Of a stretch of 52,003 bases of DNA, positions 41,293-50,178 are shown piece by piece. The DNA is taken from assembly GCF_910579365.1 (NCBI RefSeq), contig NZ_CAJTUX010000013.1, forward strand, positions 1 to 52,003, given 5' to 3'. This stretch comes from an uncultured Oscillibacter sp. (GTDB taxonomy: Bacteria; Bacillota; Clostridia; Oscillospirales; Oscillospiraceae). A program made the translations under genes and the position numbers. Every line of letters starts with the position of its first letter. Within the stretch, counting starts at the first letter, position 1. A model generated the notes under the pieces. It saw only the letters and a program-made list of their open reading frames with translations. It had not been told where the DNA came from and did not search any database.

Positions 41293-43091
41293 CAAACTTC
41301 CCTCCCGGCCCGCATCCACGCTTCCGTCTCCTCCCCGGGCAGGAAGGGGAACAGGTCCTCCATGGAGGAGGAGGACATGGCGCCGTCCGGATTGACCCGG
41401 GACACCGCCTTGGGAATCTCATCAAAGGTGCGGTCCACAAAAAACTCGCAGAGCACCGGCTCGTCATCCGCCATGACCCTCCCCAGCGCCGGCTCGATCT
41501 CATCGTCGCTGCGGATGGCGTCATAGCGCAGGCCATACAGCTCCGCGACTTTTTTCATATCGCAGAAGAACACGCCGCTGGCCGTGTCGCAGCCGGCGTG
41601 ACGGCCCTGGAAATGGTTGTCCTGCATCACGGAAATAGAAGAGTACCCGCCGTTGTTCAGGACGAACAATTTAATAGGCAGCCCGTATCCCCGGATCAGC
41701 GCCAATTCCTGGAGGTTGTGCTGCATGCTGCCGTCGCCCTCGATGGTGACGGTCCGGCGTTTGCCGGAGGCAATACAGGCCCCGATGGCGGCGGGCAGCG
41801 CGAAGCCCATGCTGCCGAGGCTCTCCAAATCCACCACCGTCTGCCCGGCCTTCCGCTCATAGCACATTCCGGAGATCACGGAGGCCCGGCCGGTAGAGCT
41901 GTATACCTTGACATCCTCCGGACGGAGCAGGTCCGACAGAACATGTCCGAAGAGATAGGCGTTCACCTGGCTCTGGGGCTTTGGCTGCGCCTCCCGCCAA
42001 GCGGGATACGCCTCCTTTGCGGAGCGGCAGTAGGCCAGCCACGCCGCCGTGTCCAGGGGACCAAGCCCCTGGGACCGGGCGTTCAGCTCCGTGAGAAACA
42101 CCCCGGCGTCGCAGACCACCGTTTTGGCAAAGTTCATGCGGAGCTTCGCGATCTCATTCCGGTCGATGTCCACCATAATGTGCTTGGCCTGACAGGCAAA
42201 ACGGGCCTCGTCAAAAACGGTGACCGCCGGGTTCAGGCGGGAACCGATGGTCAGCAGAAGATCGCAGCTTTGCAGCATCCAGTTGGAATAGCGGGGGGCG
42301 GGGCTGCCGGGCTGGCCAAAATACAGGGGATCGTCGTCTGAGAACACCATCCTGGCCGGCCAGGTGGACAGCTCCGGAATTTGCAGGCGGCGGCAAAATT
42401 CCCGGAGGACGCCGTCCGCGCGGCCCAGCAGCACGCCTTTGCCCGCCAGAACCAGCGGTCGCCTCGCGTTTTTGAGCATTTCCAGAATTTCATCCAGGTC
42501 CCTCTCGGAGACCGCGCAGTCCGGAAGCAGCCCCTCCGCCGCAGGGTCGAACTCCGCCAGCTCTTCCTCCTCCACCTGCGCGCCCTGGATATCCAGAGGG
42601 ACGTCCAGCCACACGGCGCCCTTCCGGCCATGGGTGGCCAGATAGACCGCTTTATCCAGGTGGTATTTCACCAGCGTTTTATCCGTAATCGTAACGGCAT
42701 AGTTGGTCACGCCCTGCATCATGGCGGTGATGTTGACCTCCTGGGAGCCCGTCTGCCGGACGCCCCGCTCTCCCACCAGGTCAGAGGTCTTGGCCTGTCC
42801 GGAAATCACCAGCACCGGGTCGGAGTCAATCCAGGCGTTCACCGCGCCGGTAATGGCGTTGGTGGCGCCGGGACCGGAGGTCACCATGCACACCCCCAGC
42901 CCGCCGGAGGCCTGCGCGTACGCCTCGGCGCAGACGGCGGAGGCCTGCTCGTGCAGGTTGCACCAGGGGCGGATGATCTCACTCCGGAACACCGAGTCCA
43001 GAAGGTGCATCATGCCGCCTCCGCTGAGGAGGAATACGTCCTTGACCCCGTGCTCCTCCAGACGGCGGATGATATAGTCTGAAACTTTCAT
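41292..43091 (-). CDS. Thiamine-diphosphate-dependent enzyme, acetolactate synthase-like (YerE-type candidate)
   Basis: The 599-residue protein has all three domains of the pyruvate-decarboxylating ThDP family: the N-terminal catalytic domain with E48 (LHEQASAVCAEAYA), the middle domain, and the cofactor domain with GDGS at 452-455 and NN at 479-480. No regulatory subunit or branched-chain amino acid genes are near. With rfbG and rfbH present, the best reading is transfer of an acetaldehyde unit from pyruvate to a CDP-4-ketodeoxyhexose, as YerE does for yersiniose. A different keto sugar acceptor is possible. GGGAGG precedes the ATG. Confidence 0.85.
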   Translation of the reverse strand: MKVSDYIIRRLEEHGVKDVFLLSGGGMMHLLDSVFRSEIIRPWCNLHEQASAVCAEAYAQASGGLGVCMVTSGPGATNAITGAVNAWIDSDPVLVISGQAKTSDLVGERGVRQTGSQEVNITAMMQGVTNYAVTITDKTLVKYHLDKAVYLATHGRKGAVWLDVPLDIQGAQVEEEELAEFDPAAEGLLPDCAVSERDLDEILEMLKNARRPLVLAGKGVLLGRADGVLREFCRRLQIPELSTWPARMVFSDDDPLYFGQPGSPAPRYSNWMLQSCDLLLTIGSRLNPAVTVFDEARFACQAKHIMVDIDRNEIAKLRMNFAKTVVCDAGVFLTELNARSQGLGPLDTAAWLAYCRSAKEAYPAWREAQPKPQSQVNAYLFGHVLSDLLRPEDVKVYSSTGRASVISGMCYERKAGQTVVDLESLGSMGFALPAAIGACIASGKRRTVTIEGDGSMQHNLQELALIRGYGLPIKLFVLNNGGYSSISVMQDNHFQGRHAGCDTASGVFFCDMKKVAELYGLRYDAIRSDDEIEPALGRVMADDEPVLCEFFVDRTFDEIPKAVSRVNPDGAMSSSSMEDLFPFLPGEETEAWMRAGREV

Positions 43092-43109
43092 GTGGGTCCT
43101 CCCATGCAG

Positions 43110-44087
43110 TCATAACATATAGCGGTCAATTTTATATGCGTCCATATGCGACCGGAGCCAATCCGCCGTAAGCTTCAGCCCCTCCTCAATCGGAGTCTGA
43201 GGCCGGAACCCCGTCAGGGCATACAGCAGCTCGTTGCTCCCCAGCAGCCGCTCCACTTCGCTTGCCGCCGGGCGCAGACGCTGCTCCTCGCAGACAATTT
43301 TCGCCTCCGGCCGAAGCAAAGCAATCAATTTCTGCGCCAAATCGCCAATGGAAATCTCCCGGCCCGAGGCAATATTGACCTCCCGTCCAATGGCGGCGGC
43401 ACATTTGCTCAGCTCTACAAAGCCTTGGGCGGTATCTTTGCAGAACACAAAGTCCCGCGTCGGCGTCAGACTTCCCATTTGAATCTCATCGTACCCAGCC
43501 AGCAGCTGGGAAATAATGGTAGGAATTACCGCCCGGGACGATTGGCGGGGGCCGTAGGTATTGAATGGCCGGACGATGGTCACTGGCAGATCGAAACTGC
43601 GGAAATACGATTCCGCCAGACGGTCTGCGCCGATCTTTGTGGCGGAATAAGGCGATTGGCCCTGGAACGGATGCCGTTCGTCTATAGGCACATATTGCGC
43701 GGTTCCATAAACCTCAGAGGTGGAGGTTATCAATACCCGCTTTGTGCGCAGTTCCCGCGCGGCATTCAGCACATTCAGCGTACCCTTGATGTTCGTGTCG
43801 ACATAGGCGTCCGGCGCGTAATAACTGTAAGGAATGGCAATCAGTGCCGCCAGATGAAACACGCACTCCACACCCTCCATCGCTTTACGCACAAACACCG
43901 GGTCCCGCACGTCGCCCATCACCACATCCAGCGCGTCCCGCTTTTCCTTTGGCAGCGTGTCCAGCCACCCCCATTGACCAAAGGAATTGTATAGCACAAA
44001 GGCACGGACATCATATCCCATGTCCAGAAGCATCTCTGTCAAGTGGCTGCCTATAAAACCTTCTGACCCTGTTACCAATACTTTCAT
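43110..44087 (-). CDS. legB: NDP-N-acetylglucosamine 4,6-dehydratase, LegB type
   Basis: The 325-residue extended SDR has GSEGFIGSHL at residues 7-16, the characteristic LYNSFGQWGWLDTL segment and HLAALIAIPYSYYAPDAYVDTN, TSTSEVYGTAQYVPI, and the YSATK catalytic pair (Y147, K151). These blocks match LegB, which makes GDP-4-keto-6-deoxy-GlcNAc in the legionaminic acid route of Campylobacter and Legionella. PtmE- and LegC-like genes nearby support that. Confidence 0.9.
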   Translation of the reverse strand: MKVLVTGSEGFIGSHLTEMLLDMGYDVRAFVLYNSFGQWGWLDTLPKEKRDALDVVMGDVRDPVFVRKAMEGVECVFHLAALIAIPYSYYAPDAYVDTNIKGTLNVLNAARELRTKRVLITSTSEVYGTAQYVPIDERHPFQGQSPYSATKIGADRLAESYFRSFDLPVTIVRPFNTYGPRQSSRAVIPTIISQLLAGYDEIQMGSLTPTRDFVFCKDTAQGFVELSKCAAAIGREVNIASGREISIGDLAQKLIALLRPEAKIVCEEQRLRPAASEVERLLGSNELLYALTGFRPQTPIEEGLKLTADWLRSHMDAYKIDRYML

Positions 44088-44127
44088 ATCTGCGTTTCCT
44101 TACCTCATCGTTTTCGGATACGACCGG

Positions 44128-45336
44128 TCAGAACCTCCGGACGCTCCATACGTCAACGGGCCTGCGCACAATAGGCACGGCATACAGTACGGTTTCCGTT
44201 CCTGCCGTCGTATGGTGGCGCAGATAAAACTGATATTCTGGCGTCAAACTGCGCAGATAGTTCCAAATATCCAAAATATCCTCATTTCTATGATAGACAC
44301 ATACCGCCAGCTTTGGCCTGTTTGTCCTGATCTGCGTCTCCGCTCCATGAAGCGCCCGAAGCTCCGAGCCCTCGATATCCATTTTCATATAGGAAATGGG
44401 TTCTTTAACCACCTCATCCACCGCAGCTGTTTCTATTGCATAGCTGCGCTCCCCCTCGCAATCATCCATAATATGGGAGGAGCCCTCCAGCGTGCCTGCG
44501 GTGGAAAACTTCAGCGTTGTGCTACAGTCCCACGCTCCCTTGGGAACAACATAGACCCTCTTTTTCCGCTCAGCCTGCTGCTCCTTGACCTTTTCAAGCT
44601 GCGGCAGCAGGTTTACATCCGGCTCAAAGCAATACGCCGCTTGATAATCCGGGCACCTGGGGATAAGTTCCAACAGCGTTTCACCCTCATATGCCCCCAA
44701 ATCCACCGTCACTTCATCCTTTGAAAAACGGATAATATCGGAGGGATAGTACTGATCTGAAACACAACACTGGCGGAAATACGACAGCTCTCCAGAAAGC
44801 CGTCCCTTCAGTACAGATGTAAGCGTGTCACGGGACTTGCCGTCAGCAAGCGCATCATACAGCTCCAAAAATCCGTCCCAATGATCCAAAAGGTATGCGC
44901 GGTAAGCTTCTACATCCAAAAGAGAAAAATAGTCCACATACAGCTCTGTTTCAAAGGAAAAAATGGTCTCCTCCGGGAAATACCGCGCAATTGTTTTCCG
45001 AATGGCTTCCTCCGCAGAGGGGGCTGAAATCACAAACCAGCAATTCTTCTTTGCATCCTCTCCCAAAAGGAATTCATCGAACTTTATGATGGGGATATCC
45101 CCATCATAGAAGCTCTTACAAGAGCTTCTATGATATTTGCCGGATTTGCTGCTATCCAAAATTCCTTTTACCCGCAGACCGTATTTTTGCATGAACCCAA
45201 CGGCGAACGGCAGATGACTTCCCGCTCCAAAGAGATAGATATCCCCTTGAAAATCCCTTGCCTTTTCCACAAAATCAAGGGAAATATTTTTCTGCGCTTT
45301 TATAAATTCCAGCAACTCTGCCTTTGTGTTTCCCAT
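44128..45336 (-). CDS. FkbM-family methyltransferase with N-terminal Rossmann-like domain (copy 1)
   Basis: The 402-residue protein has an N-terminal domain at about 30-125 (IYLFGAGSHLPFAVGFMQ, VKGILDSS, IPIIKFDEFLL, WFVISAPSAEEAI) and a C-terminal FkbM SAM-methyltransferase domain: VDLGAYEGET at 211-220 and YMKMDIEGSELRALHG at 317-330 with intact D320 and E322. FkbM enzymes methylate sugar hydroxyls. Relative to its paralogue at 46455-47579, it carries about ten extra residues (inside HRSSCKSFYDGD, residues 69-80). These coincide with a palindromic DNA insert at 45085-45134. Confidence 0.85.
   Translation of the reverse strand: MGNTKAELLEFIKAQKNISLDFVEKARDFQGDIYLFGAGSHLPFAVGFMQKYGLRVKGILDSSKSGKYHRSSCKSFYDGDIPIIKFDEFLLGEDAKKNCWFVISAPSAEEAIRKTIARYFPEETIFSFETELYVDYFSLLDVEAYRAYLLDHWDGFLELYDALADGKSRDTLTSVLKGRLSGELSYFRQCCVSDQYYPSDIIRFSKDEVTVDLGAYEGETLLELIPRCPDYQAAYCFEPDVNLLPQLEKVKEQQAERKKRVYVVPKGAWDCSTTLKFSTAGTLEGSSHIMDDCEGERSYAIETAAVDEVVKEPISYMKMDIEGSELRALHGAETQIRTNRPKLAVCVYHRNEDILDIWNYLRSLTPEYQFYLRHHTTAGTETVLYAVPIVRRPVDVWSVRRF
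45085..45134. repeat. Two overlapping perfect palindromes inside a coding sequence
   Basis: Palindrome 1 (45085-45108, 24 bases, centred on GGGGATATCCCC) overlaps palindrome 2 (45103-45134), which has 15-bp arms ATCATAGAAGCTCTT/AAGAGCTTCTATGAT and a two-base centre. Both lie in frame in FkbM copy 1. The paralogue lacks the corresponding residues, so a small palindromic element probably inserted here. Confidence 0.8.
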
Positions 45337-45360
45337 AAATCTTTTCCGTCCTCTTGATCG

Positions 45361-46404
45361 TTATAGCCCCAGCTCTTTCATCATGGTCTTCATCTCGCTG
45401 AACTGGCCCATATCCAGCCAGCTCTTTTCCGTAATGGGATAGCCGCCCACCTTGCGTCCGGACGATAGCAGGCGTTTCGCCAGTTCCGGGATGTCAATAT
45501 GTTCATCCCTTTTTATAAAGTCAATCACGTCCGGCTCCATGATATAGATTCCCGTGTTGACCAAAAAACTGTATTCCGGCTTCTCCCGGATTGTCTGGAG
45601 ATTCCCCCCACTGTCCAGTTCGACAATGCCATAGGGAATTCCCATATTCTTGGCCGCCACCACCATGGTCATGGCATTTTTGTGAGACTTGTGGTACTCA
45701 TACATGCACAGATAATCCGCGTCCAGCAGACAATCGCAGTTGGAGAGAAAAAATGTGCCGTTCATCCGCCCCTTCAGAAGGGACAGCCCGCCCCCGGTGC
45801 CCAGGGGCCGCTCCTCGTCCACAAAATGAATCTGGTATGGCCGGCCGGTCTCGTTGTAATAGGCTTTGATCATGTTCCGCCCATGATGCAGAATCAGATA
45901 TACATCCTGAACGCCGTATCTTCCAAAGCAGTCCATGATCCGGTCTAAAATTGGCGTCTCGCCAATGGGAATCAGAGGCTTGGGGAGGATTTTGGTAAAG
46001 GGGTACAGCCGCGTCCCCTTTCCCCCGGCCATCACCACCAACGGAACCGGCTCCGGAAGCAGACGGACAATGGATGTATCGTCTCCGCGAAACAATATCT
46101 TGACGACTTCCTCCCCCTCGTTCACAAGGGGCACGGCCACAGCTCCGCTGTCCCGGATAAATTTCCGGGCCTCCTCCTCCCGAGAACGGGAGAAGGCTAT
46201 GGGAGCCGGATTCATGGCCTGAGACACCGGCTTTTGCATATCGCCGTCCCGCAGAATGTACCGGCGCATATCGCCGTCGGTAAAGCAGCCGGAGAGGCGA
46301 TTTTCCCGGAGGCAGAAGACCACCTTTTTGCCGCCCTCATCAATGGCTTTGACCGCGCCGGAGACGGACAGCGTGTCCGGAATCAGATATTGGTGGAAAT
46401 CCAT
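45361..46404 (-). CDS. ptmE: Glucosamine-1-phosphate guanylyltransferase-like protein with CBS pair (PtmE/LegE type)
   Basis: The 347-residue protein has two CBS motifs (about 1-110; GCFTDGDMRRYIL and VVKILFRGDD) followed by a nucleotidyltransferase domain: VVMAGGKGTRLYPFTKILPKPLIPIG, then LHHGRNMIKAYY, SNCDCLLDADY, and DMGQFSEMKTMM. This CBS-plus-transferase layout is that of PtmE, which makes GDP-glucosamine at the start of Campylobacter legionaminic acid synthesis. ATG 46404 is chosen because GAGGTG precedes it; a GTG three codons upstream is less likely. Confidence 0.87.
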   Translation of the reverse strand: MDFHQYLIPDTLSVSGAVKAIDEGGKKVVFCLRENRLSGCFTDGDMRRYILRDGDMQKPVSQAMNPAPIAFSRSREEEARKFIRDSGAVAVPLVNEGEEVVKILFRGDDTSIVRLLPEPVPLVVMAGGKGTRLYPFTKILPKPLIPIGETPILDRIMDCFGRYGVQDVYLILHHGRNMIKAYYNETGRPYQIHFVDEERPLGTGGGLSLLKGRMNGTFFLSNCDCLLDADYLCMYEYHKSHKNAMTMVVAAKNMGIPYGIVELDSGGNLQTIREKPEYSFLVNTGIYIMEPDVIDFIKRDEHIDIPELAKRLLSSGRKVGGYPITEKSWLDMGQFSEMKTMMKELGL

Positions 46405-46454
46405 CTGAATCACCTCAGTATGTATGACGACCGCGTATTGAAGAATTTGGAGAA

Positions 46455-47579
46455 TCAGACTGCGTACAAAAAGCTCTCGATTCCTCCGTGCTCCAGATGA
46501 TGGCGCAAATAAAACCGATAGCCCGGAACCAATTCCCGCAAATAGTTCCAGATGTCCAAAAATTCTCCTCCGCTGCAGGAACCATAAACTGCCAACTTGG
46601 GATGATTTTTTGCAATCTGCTGTTTTGCGCCATAAAGCACGTGCATTTCAGCGCCGTTGCTGCTAATCGTCATGTAGGTAATGGGCTCGGGAATTGTTTC
46701 GTCAACCGTTACAACCTCAATGCAGTCCCTGCTCTGCGACCGCTCTTCCACAACATGAGAGAGATTTGTGGCTCCGCCGCTGTTGCTGAAATATAAGGTT
46801 CCTTTATGATCCCATGCGCCATAAGGAACTACTTTGATTTTTCCATCCTGCTGCAACCTCTCCACGGCTCTATACAAAACCCGCAGGTTGCTGGAATCTG
46901 GTTCAAAGCAGTACGCAGCCTTATAATCCGGACAGCGCCTCAAAAAGTTCCCAAGCGTTGTCCCGTCATATGAGCCCACCTCTGCCAACACTTCTCTATC
47001 AGAAAGATGCACTACATCCTTGGGATAATACGGGTCAGGCTCATAAACAGCCCGAAAATAATCGGTTCTTCCGGAAATCCGCCCCTTTATAATATTGACA
47101 AAGGTCTCCTTCGAGCGCGCATCCGCCAGCGTATCGTACATCTGAGAGAACTCATCCCAATGCTCTACAAGGTAGGCGCGGTATTCTTCCACATCCGGAA
47201 TCCACTCCACATAAGGCGATGTCTCAAAGCAGAAAATCTGTTCCTCCGGAAAATGCCCCTCCAGCGCTTCACGAATCTCATGTTCCACGGAAGGCGCGGA
47301 AATGACAAACAAACTCTTGGGGTCCGGGTTGGAACGAAGAAAATCGTCAAATAAAACGATGGGGATTCCTTTGTAGCATCCTTGCTGGAAGCTGTCTAGA
47401 ATTGCGCAGATCTTGATTCCATGCTTTTGCAGGAATCTGACGACATACAGCTTTTGTACGCCGGCTCCGTACAAATGGACCTTATAGTCTCCCTCTTCGC
47501 AGGCGTTCACCTGCTTTACAAACTCCATGCTGATGTTTTTCTCCTGTTGGACAAATTGCAGCAGCTCTTTCGTCAACAT
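46455..47579 (-). CDS. FkbM-family methyltransferase paralogue with altered SAM motifs (copy 2)
   Basis: The 374-residue paralogue of copy 1 keeps the N-terminal domain (VHLYGAGVQKLYVVRFLQ, ICAILDS, IPIVLFDDFL, FVISAPSVEHEI) and the FkbM fold (YKAAYCFEPDSSNL, GAWDHKGTLYFS). Key sites differ: AEVGSYDGTT (199-208) replaces VDLGAYEGET, and MTISSNGAEMH replaces MKMDIEGSELR, losing both acidic residues. It may bind SAM poorly or act as a non-catalytic partner. AAAGGA precedes the ATG. Confidence 0.82.
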   Translation of the reverse strand: MLTKELLQFVQQEKNISMEFVKQVNACEEGDYKVHLYGAGVQKLYVVRFLQKHGIKICAILDSFQQGCYKGIPIVLFDDFLRSNPDPKSLFVISAPSVEHEIREALEGHFPEEQIFCFETSPYVEWIPDVEEYRAYLVEHWDEFSQMYDTLADARSKETFVNIIKGRISGRTDYFRAVYEPDPYYPKDVVHLSDREVLAEVGSYDGTTLGNFLRRCPDYKAAYCFEPDSSNLRVLYRAVERLQQDGKIKVVPYGAWDHKGTLYFSNSGGATNLSHVVEERSQSRDCIEVVTVDETIPEPITYMTISSNGAEMHVLYGAKQQIAKNHPKLAVYGSCSGGEFLDIWNYLRELVPGYRFYLRHHLEHGGIESFLYAV

Positions 47580-47632
47580 CGTGGATTCCTTTCATATGTT
47601 TAAGATTTGAGGTGCGCCCCCAGAGGATGACT

Positions 47633-48808
47633 TCAGGCTTTGGGCGCAAATGCCAGCAATTCCTCGCAAACCCGATCCAATTGCTCCCTGGTCAGGTTCG
47701 TCCCGCAGGGAATATTGATGACGCGATTGTAAAAGTCTAACGCGGTCCCACAGTCCATGGCTTGGTATGTTCGAAAAGGCGTCTGGGTGTGGTTCAGCTT
47801 CCAGATGGGCCGGGCCTGGATGTGACGGTCATTCAAATAGCGGAGCAGCCGGTCCCGCTTTTCGCCGTCGGGCTTCCGAAGAGCGAAGGAGTAGAACCAG
47901 CGGTTGGAGCCGTCTCCGCTTCCAAAAGGAAGGAGCTCTCCATAGCCGCAGTCTGCCAGTTTCTCCCGGTAGAGGGCATAGTTCCGGCGCTTGATCTCCA
48001 GAAAGCCGTCCAGCTCTTCCAGCTGCGCAAGGCCCAGGGCCGCCTGTAAATTGGTCATGCGGTAGTTGTAGCCCCACTCCTCATGGACAAAGTACACGGC
48101 GTCGTCCTTAGCCTGCTGGGATAAATAGCGCATATGCTCTATTGCGCTCTGATCGTTGGAGACGATCATCCCGCCGCCGCCGGTGGTAATGATCTTGTTT
48201 CCATTGAAGGACAGCACTCCCGCGTGGCCCACCGTGCCGGTGGGGAGCCCTTTGTACCGCCCTTGGCTGAACACGCCGCCCAGGGATTCAGTGGCGTCCT
48301 CGATTACAACCAGGCGGAAGCGCTCCGCCAGGTCCATCAAGCGCTCCATATCACAGTGGTCGCCGAAGACATGCACCGGGATGATGGCTTTCACCGTCTT
48401 GCCGGAGGCCTTTTCCACCGTGCGTCCATTTTCCAGACGGCACTCTTGTTCCAGATACGCCGCAACCTGCTCCACCTGGATGCACATATGGTTGTCGCAG
48501 TCGAAAAACACCGGTTCTGCGGACTGATACAGCACAGCGTTTATGGTGGCGATGAAGGTCAGCGTCGGAACCAGCACCAAGTCTCCTGCCGAAACGCCAA
48601 AGTGCCGCAGGCAGAGGTGAAGGCCCGCTGTGCCGGACTGGCAGGCACAGGCCTGCCGGACGGACAGTTTTGACGCCATTTGCTCCTCAAAGCGGCTGAT
48701 AAAGGCCCCGGCGGTGGAGACCCACTCCGTGTCGATGGCCTCGTCTACATATTTTTTTTCGTTCCCGCAGAAGTTGGGGGTAGAGAGCGGAATAAAGCTG
48801 TCCGCCAT
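47633..48808 (-). CDS. legC: DegT/DnrJ/EryC1 aminotransferase, LegC type
   Basis: The 391-residue PLP aminotransferase has an opening (FIPLSTPNFCGNEKKYVDEAI, DTEWVSTAGAFISRFE) and a middle (VHVFGDHCDMERLMDLAE, IEDATESLGG, FNGNKIITTGGGGMIVSND, QAKDDAVYFVHEEWGYNYRM) that match LegC proteins. LegC aminates the LegB product at C4. The cofactor lysine in FNGNK is present, unlike in RfbH. GAGG precedes the ATG. The next step, N-acetylation by LegH, has no obvious gene in the window. Confidence 0.9.
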   Translation of the reverse strand: MADSFIPLSTPNFCGNEKKYVDEAIDTEWVSTAGAFISRFEEQMASKLSVRQACACQSGTAGLHLCLRHFGVSAGDLVLVPTLTFIATINAVLYQSAEPVFFDCDNHMCIQVEQVAAYLEQECRLENGRTVEKASGKTVKAIIPVHVFGDHCDMERLMDLAERFRLVVIEDATESLGGVFSQGRYKGLPTGTVGHAGVLSFNGNKIITTGGGGMIVSNDQSAIEHMRYLSQQAKDDAVYFVHEEWGYNYRMTNLQAALGLAQLEELDGFLEIKRRNYALYREKLADCGYGELLPFGSGDGSNRWFYSFALRKPDGEKRDRLLRYLNDRHIQARPIWKLNHTQTPFRTYQAMDCGTALDFYNRVINIPCGTNLTREQLDRVCEELLAFAPKA

Positions 48809-48836
48809 ATTATGAAGCCTCTTTTCCTCTGAGCGG

Positions 48837-50120
48837 TCACCCTGTGATGGTTGACAGGCTCAAAAAATCTCGATATTCTTCTTTGCCTAAGGATGCAAGA
48901 CAGCAGCGCGCACAGAATTCGCCCGAGTGAGTTGCAATCAATATATACTTCCCATCCGTCTCCTTGAGCACAGTGGGCTTTTGAATCGGCGTGCCTTCGC
49001 AAAAGATTCCCTCACAATAGCTGTCTACCACACCAACCAGCCTGCTGTCCGGGTACATTTCCCGCATGGCATGATACGTGTGAATTCCAGCTTGCCCGCA
49101 TCCCCAGATCACGTATTCCAGTCTTTCCTGCCGCTCTTTTGGAATTTCTGCGATTCGCTCTTTATAGAAATTCCCATAATCCGCACGCTCTCTCGATTCA
49201 AGATAACAGCTGTAATCTGAAATCATTTCATAGTCTCTCGCCGTATCCCGAATCCTTTTGACGGCAATGTTAAGCATCTGTTGTTTTCGATTTTCATAAT
49301 CAACGACTTGGCCATTCCAATCAATTTCTGAATACGTCTTTGGTGTGTAAATTCGAAGATACCGGTCAATCCATGCCATTCTTGTGGAAATATTATCGGT
49401 TACAGGTATCAGAGGAACTCCCATTGCCATACACGGAGCCATGCAATGGAGTCTGGAGGTGATCACCAGCCGGGCCTCTGAAGAATACCGTTCAATCAAA
49501 GCCCTTGTTTCCTTCCGCAGGTATTCTTCTCCATTTTTATTGCCGCCAGGACGGATATGTGTAATATGCTCGATATGGTCAAATGTTTTTCCACACGTCT
49601 TGAAGTAACGCTCAAAGGACTCCGGAACATCGACCCAAAATACTGCTCCATCTTTATTCCCGGCAGTATATCTATGCGGGAGAAGAGCGGTAACACAGCC
49701 GAAAAAGTACGCGGGAATCTGATGCTGTCTCATCAGATTTAATGTAGATTCGTCTCTGCACCCAATAGGAGCGTAACAGCGGAAATAATCGACCAGCTCC
49801 TGAGGAAGGGAACCCGCAGAGTAAAAGCTCAAGCCTAAAAATACGGGGATAATATGAGGGGACAGTGGAAACATTTTTATCGAGTTGTTAAACTCCAAAT
49901 TTATATTAATAGGAAGAATTATATATTCTTTCTCGGCTGCCGCCGGCGTACAGCCTCCTGCCAAATGTTTCAGTTCAATTGAAATAATATCCTTTTCCGG
50001 AATGCCCATCTTTTGATAAACATATGCAATCGCTTCGGACTGCATTTGATCTCCCAGATTCAAAAAGGACATGTCATCCGCCTCTGAAGTAGCAGTTACG
50101 CTAAGAATTCCGTATTTCAT
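48837..50120 (-). CDS. Polysaccharide pyruvyl transferase family protein with C-terminal Rossmann-like domain
   Basis: The 427-residue protein starts with the pyruvyl transferase fold (MSFLNLGDQMQSEAIAYVYQ, IGCRDESTLNLMRQHQI, VITSRLHCMAPCMAMGVPLI). It ends with a short nucleotide-binding-like domain (VIWGCGQAGIHTYHAMRE, LVGVVDSYCEGIFCEG, YILIATHSGEFCARC). The first part would move pyruvate from PEP to a sugar as a ketal, or act as a related transferase. The C-terminal part resembles the N-terminal domains of the two FkbM proteins. ATG 50120 follows GGAG; upstream ATGs overlap the GT2 gene. Confidence 0.82.
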   Translation of the reverse strand: MKYGILSVTATSEADDMSFLNLGDQMQSEAIAYVYQKMGIPEKDIISIELKHLAGGCTPAAAEKEYIILPININLEFNNSIKMFPLSPHIIPVFLGLSFYSAGSLPQELVDYFRCYAPIGCRDESTLNLMRQHQIPAYFFGCVTALLPHRYTAGNKDGAVFWVDVPESFERYFKTCGKTFDHIEHITHIRPGGNKNGEEYLRKETRALIERYSSEARLVITSRLHCMAPCMAMGVPLIPVTDNISTRMAWIDRYLRIYTPKTYSEIDWNGQVVDYENRKQQMLNIAVKRIRDTARDYEMISDYSCYLESRERADYGNFYKERIAEIPKERQERLEYVIWGCGQAGIHTYHAMREMYPDSRLVGVVDSYCEGIFCEGTPIQKPTVLKETDGKYILIATHSGEFCARCCLASLGKEEYRDFLSLSTITG

Positions 50121-50178
50121 CACCATTCTCCATTCGTTAGATGCACCGTACGTATTACAAAGGCCGGATACGGTTAAA

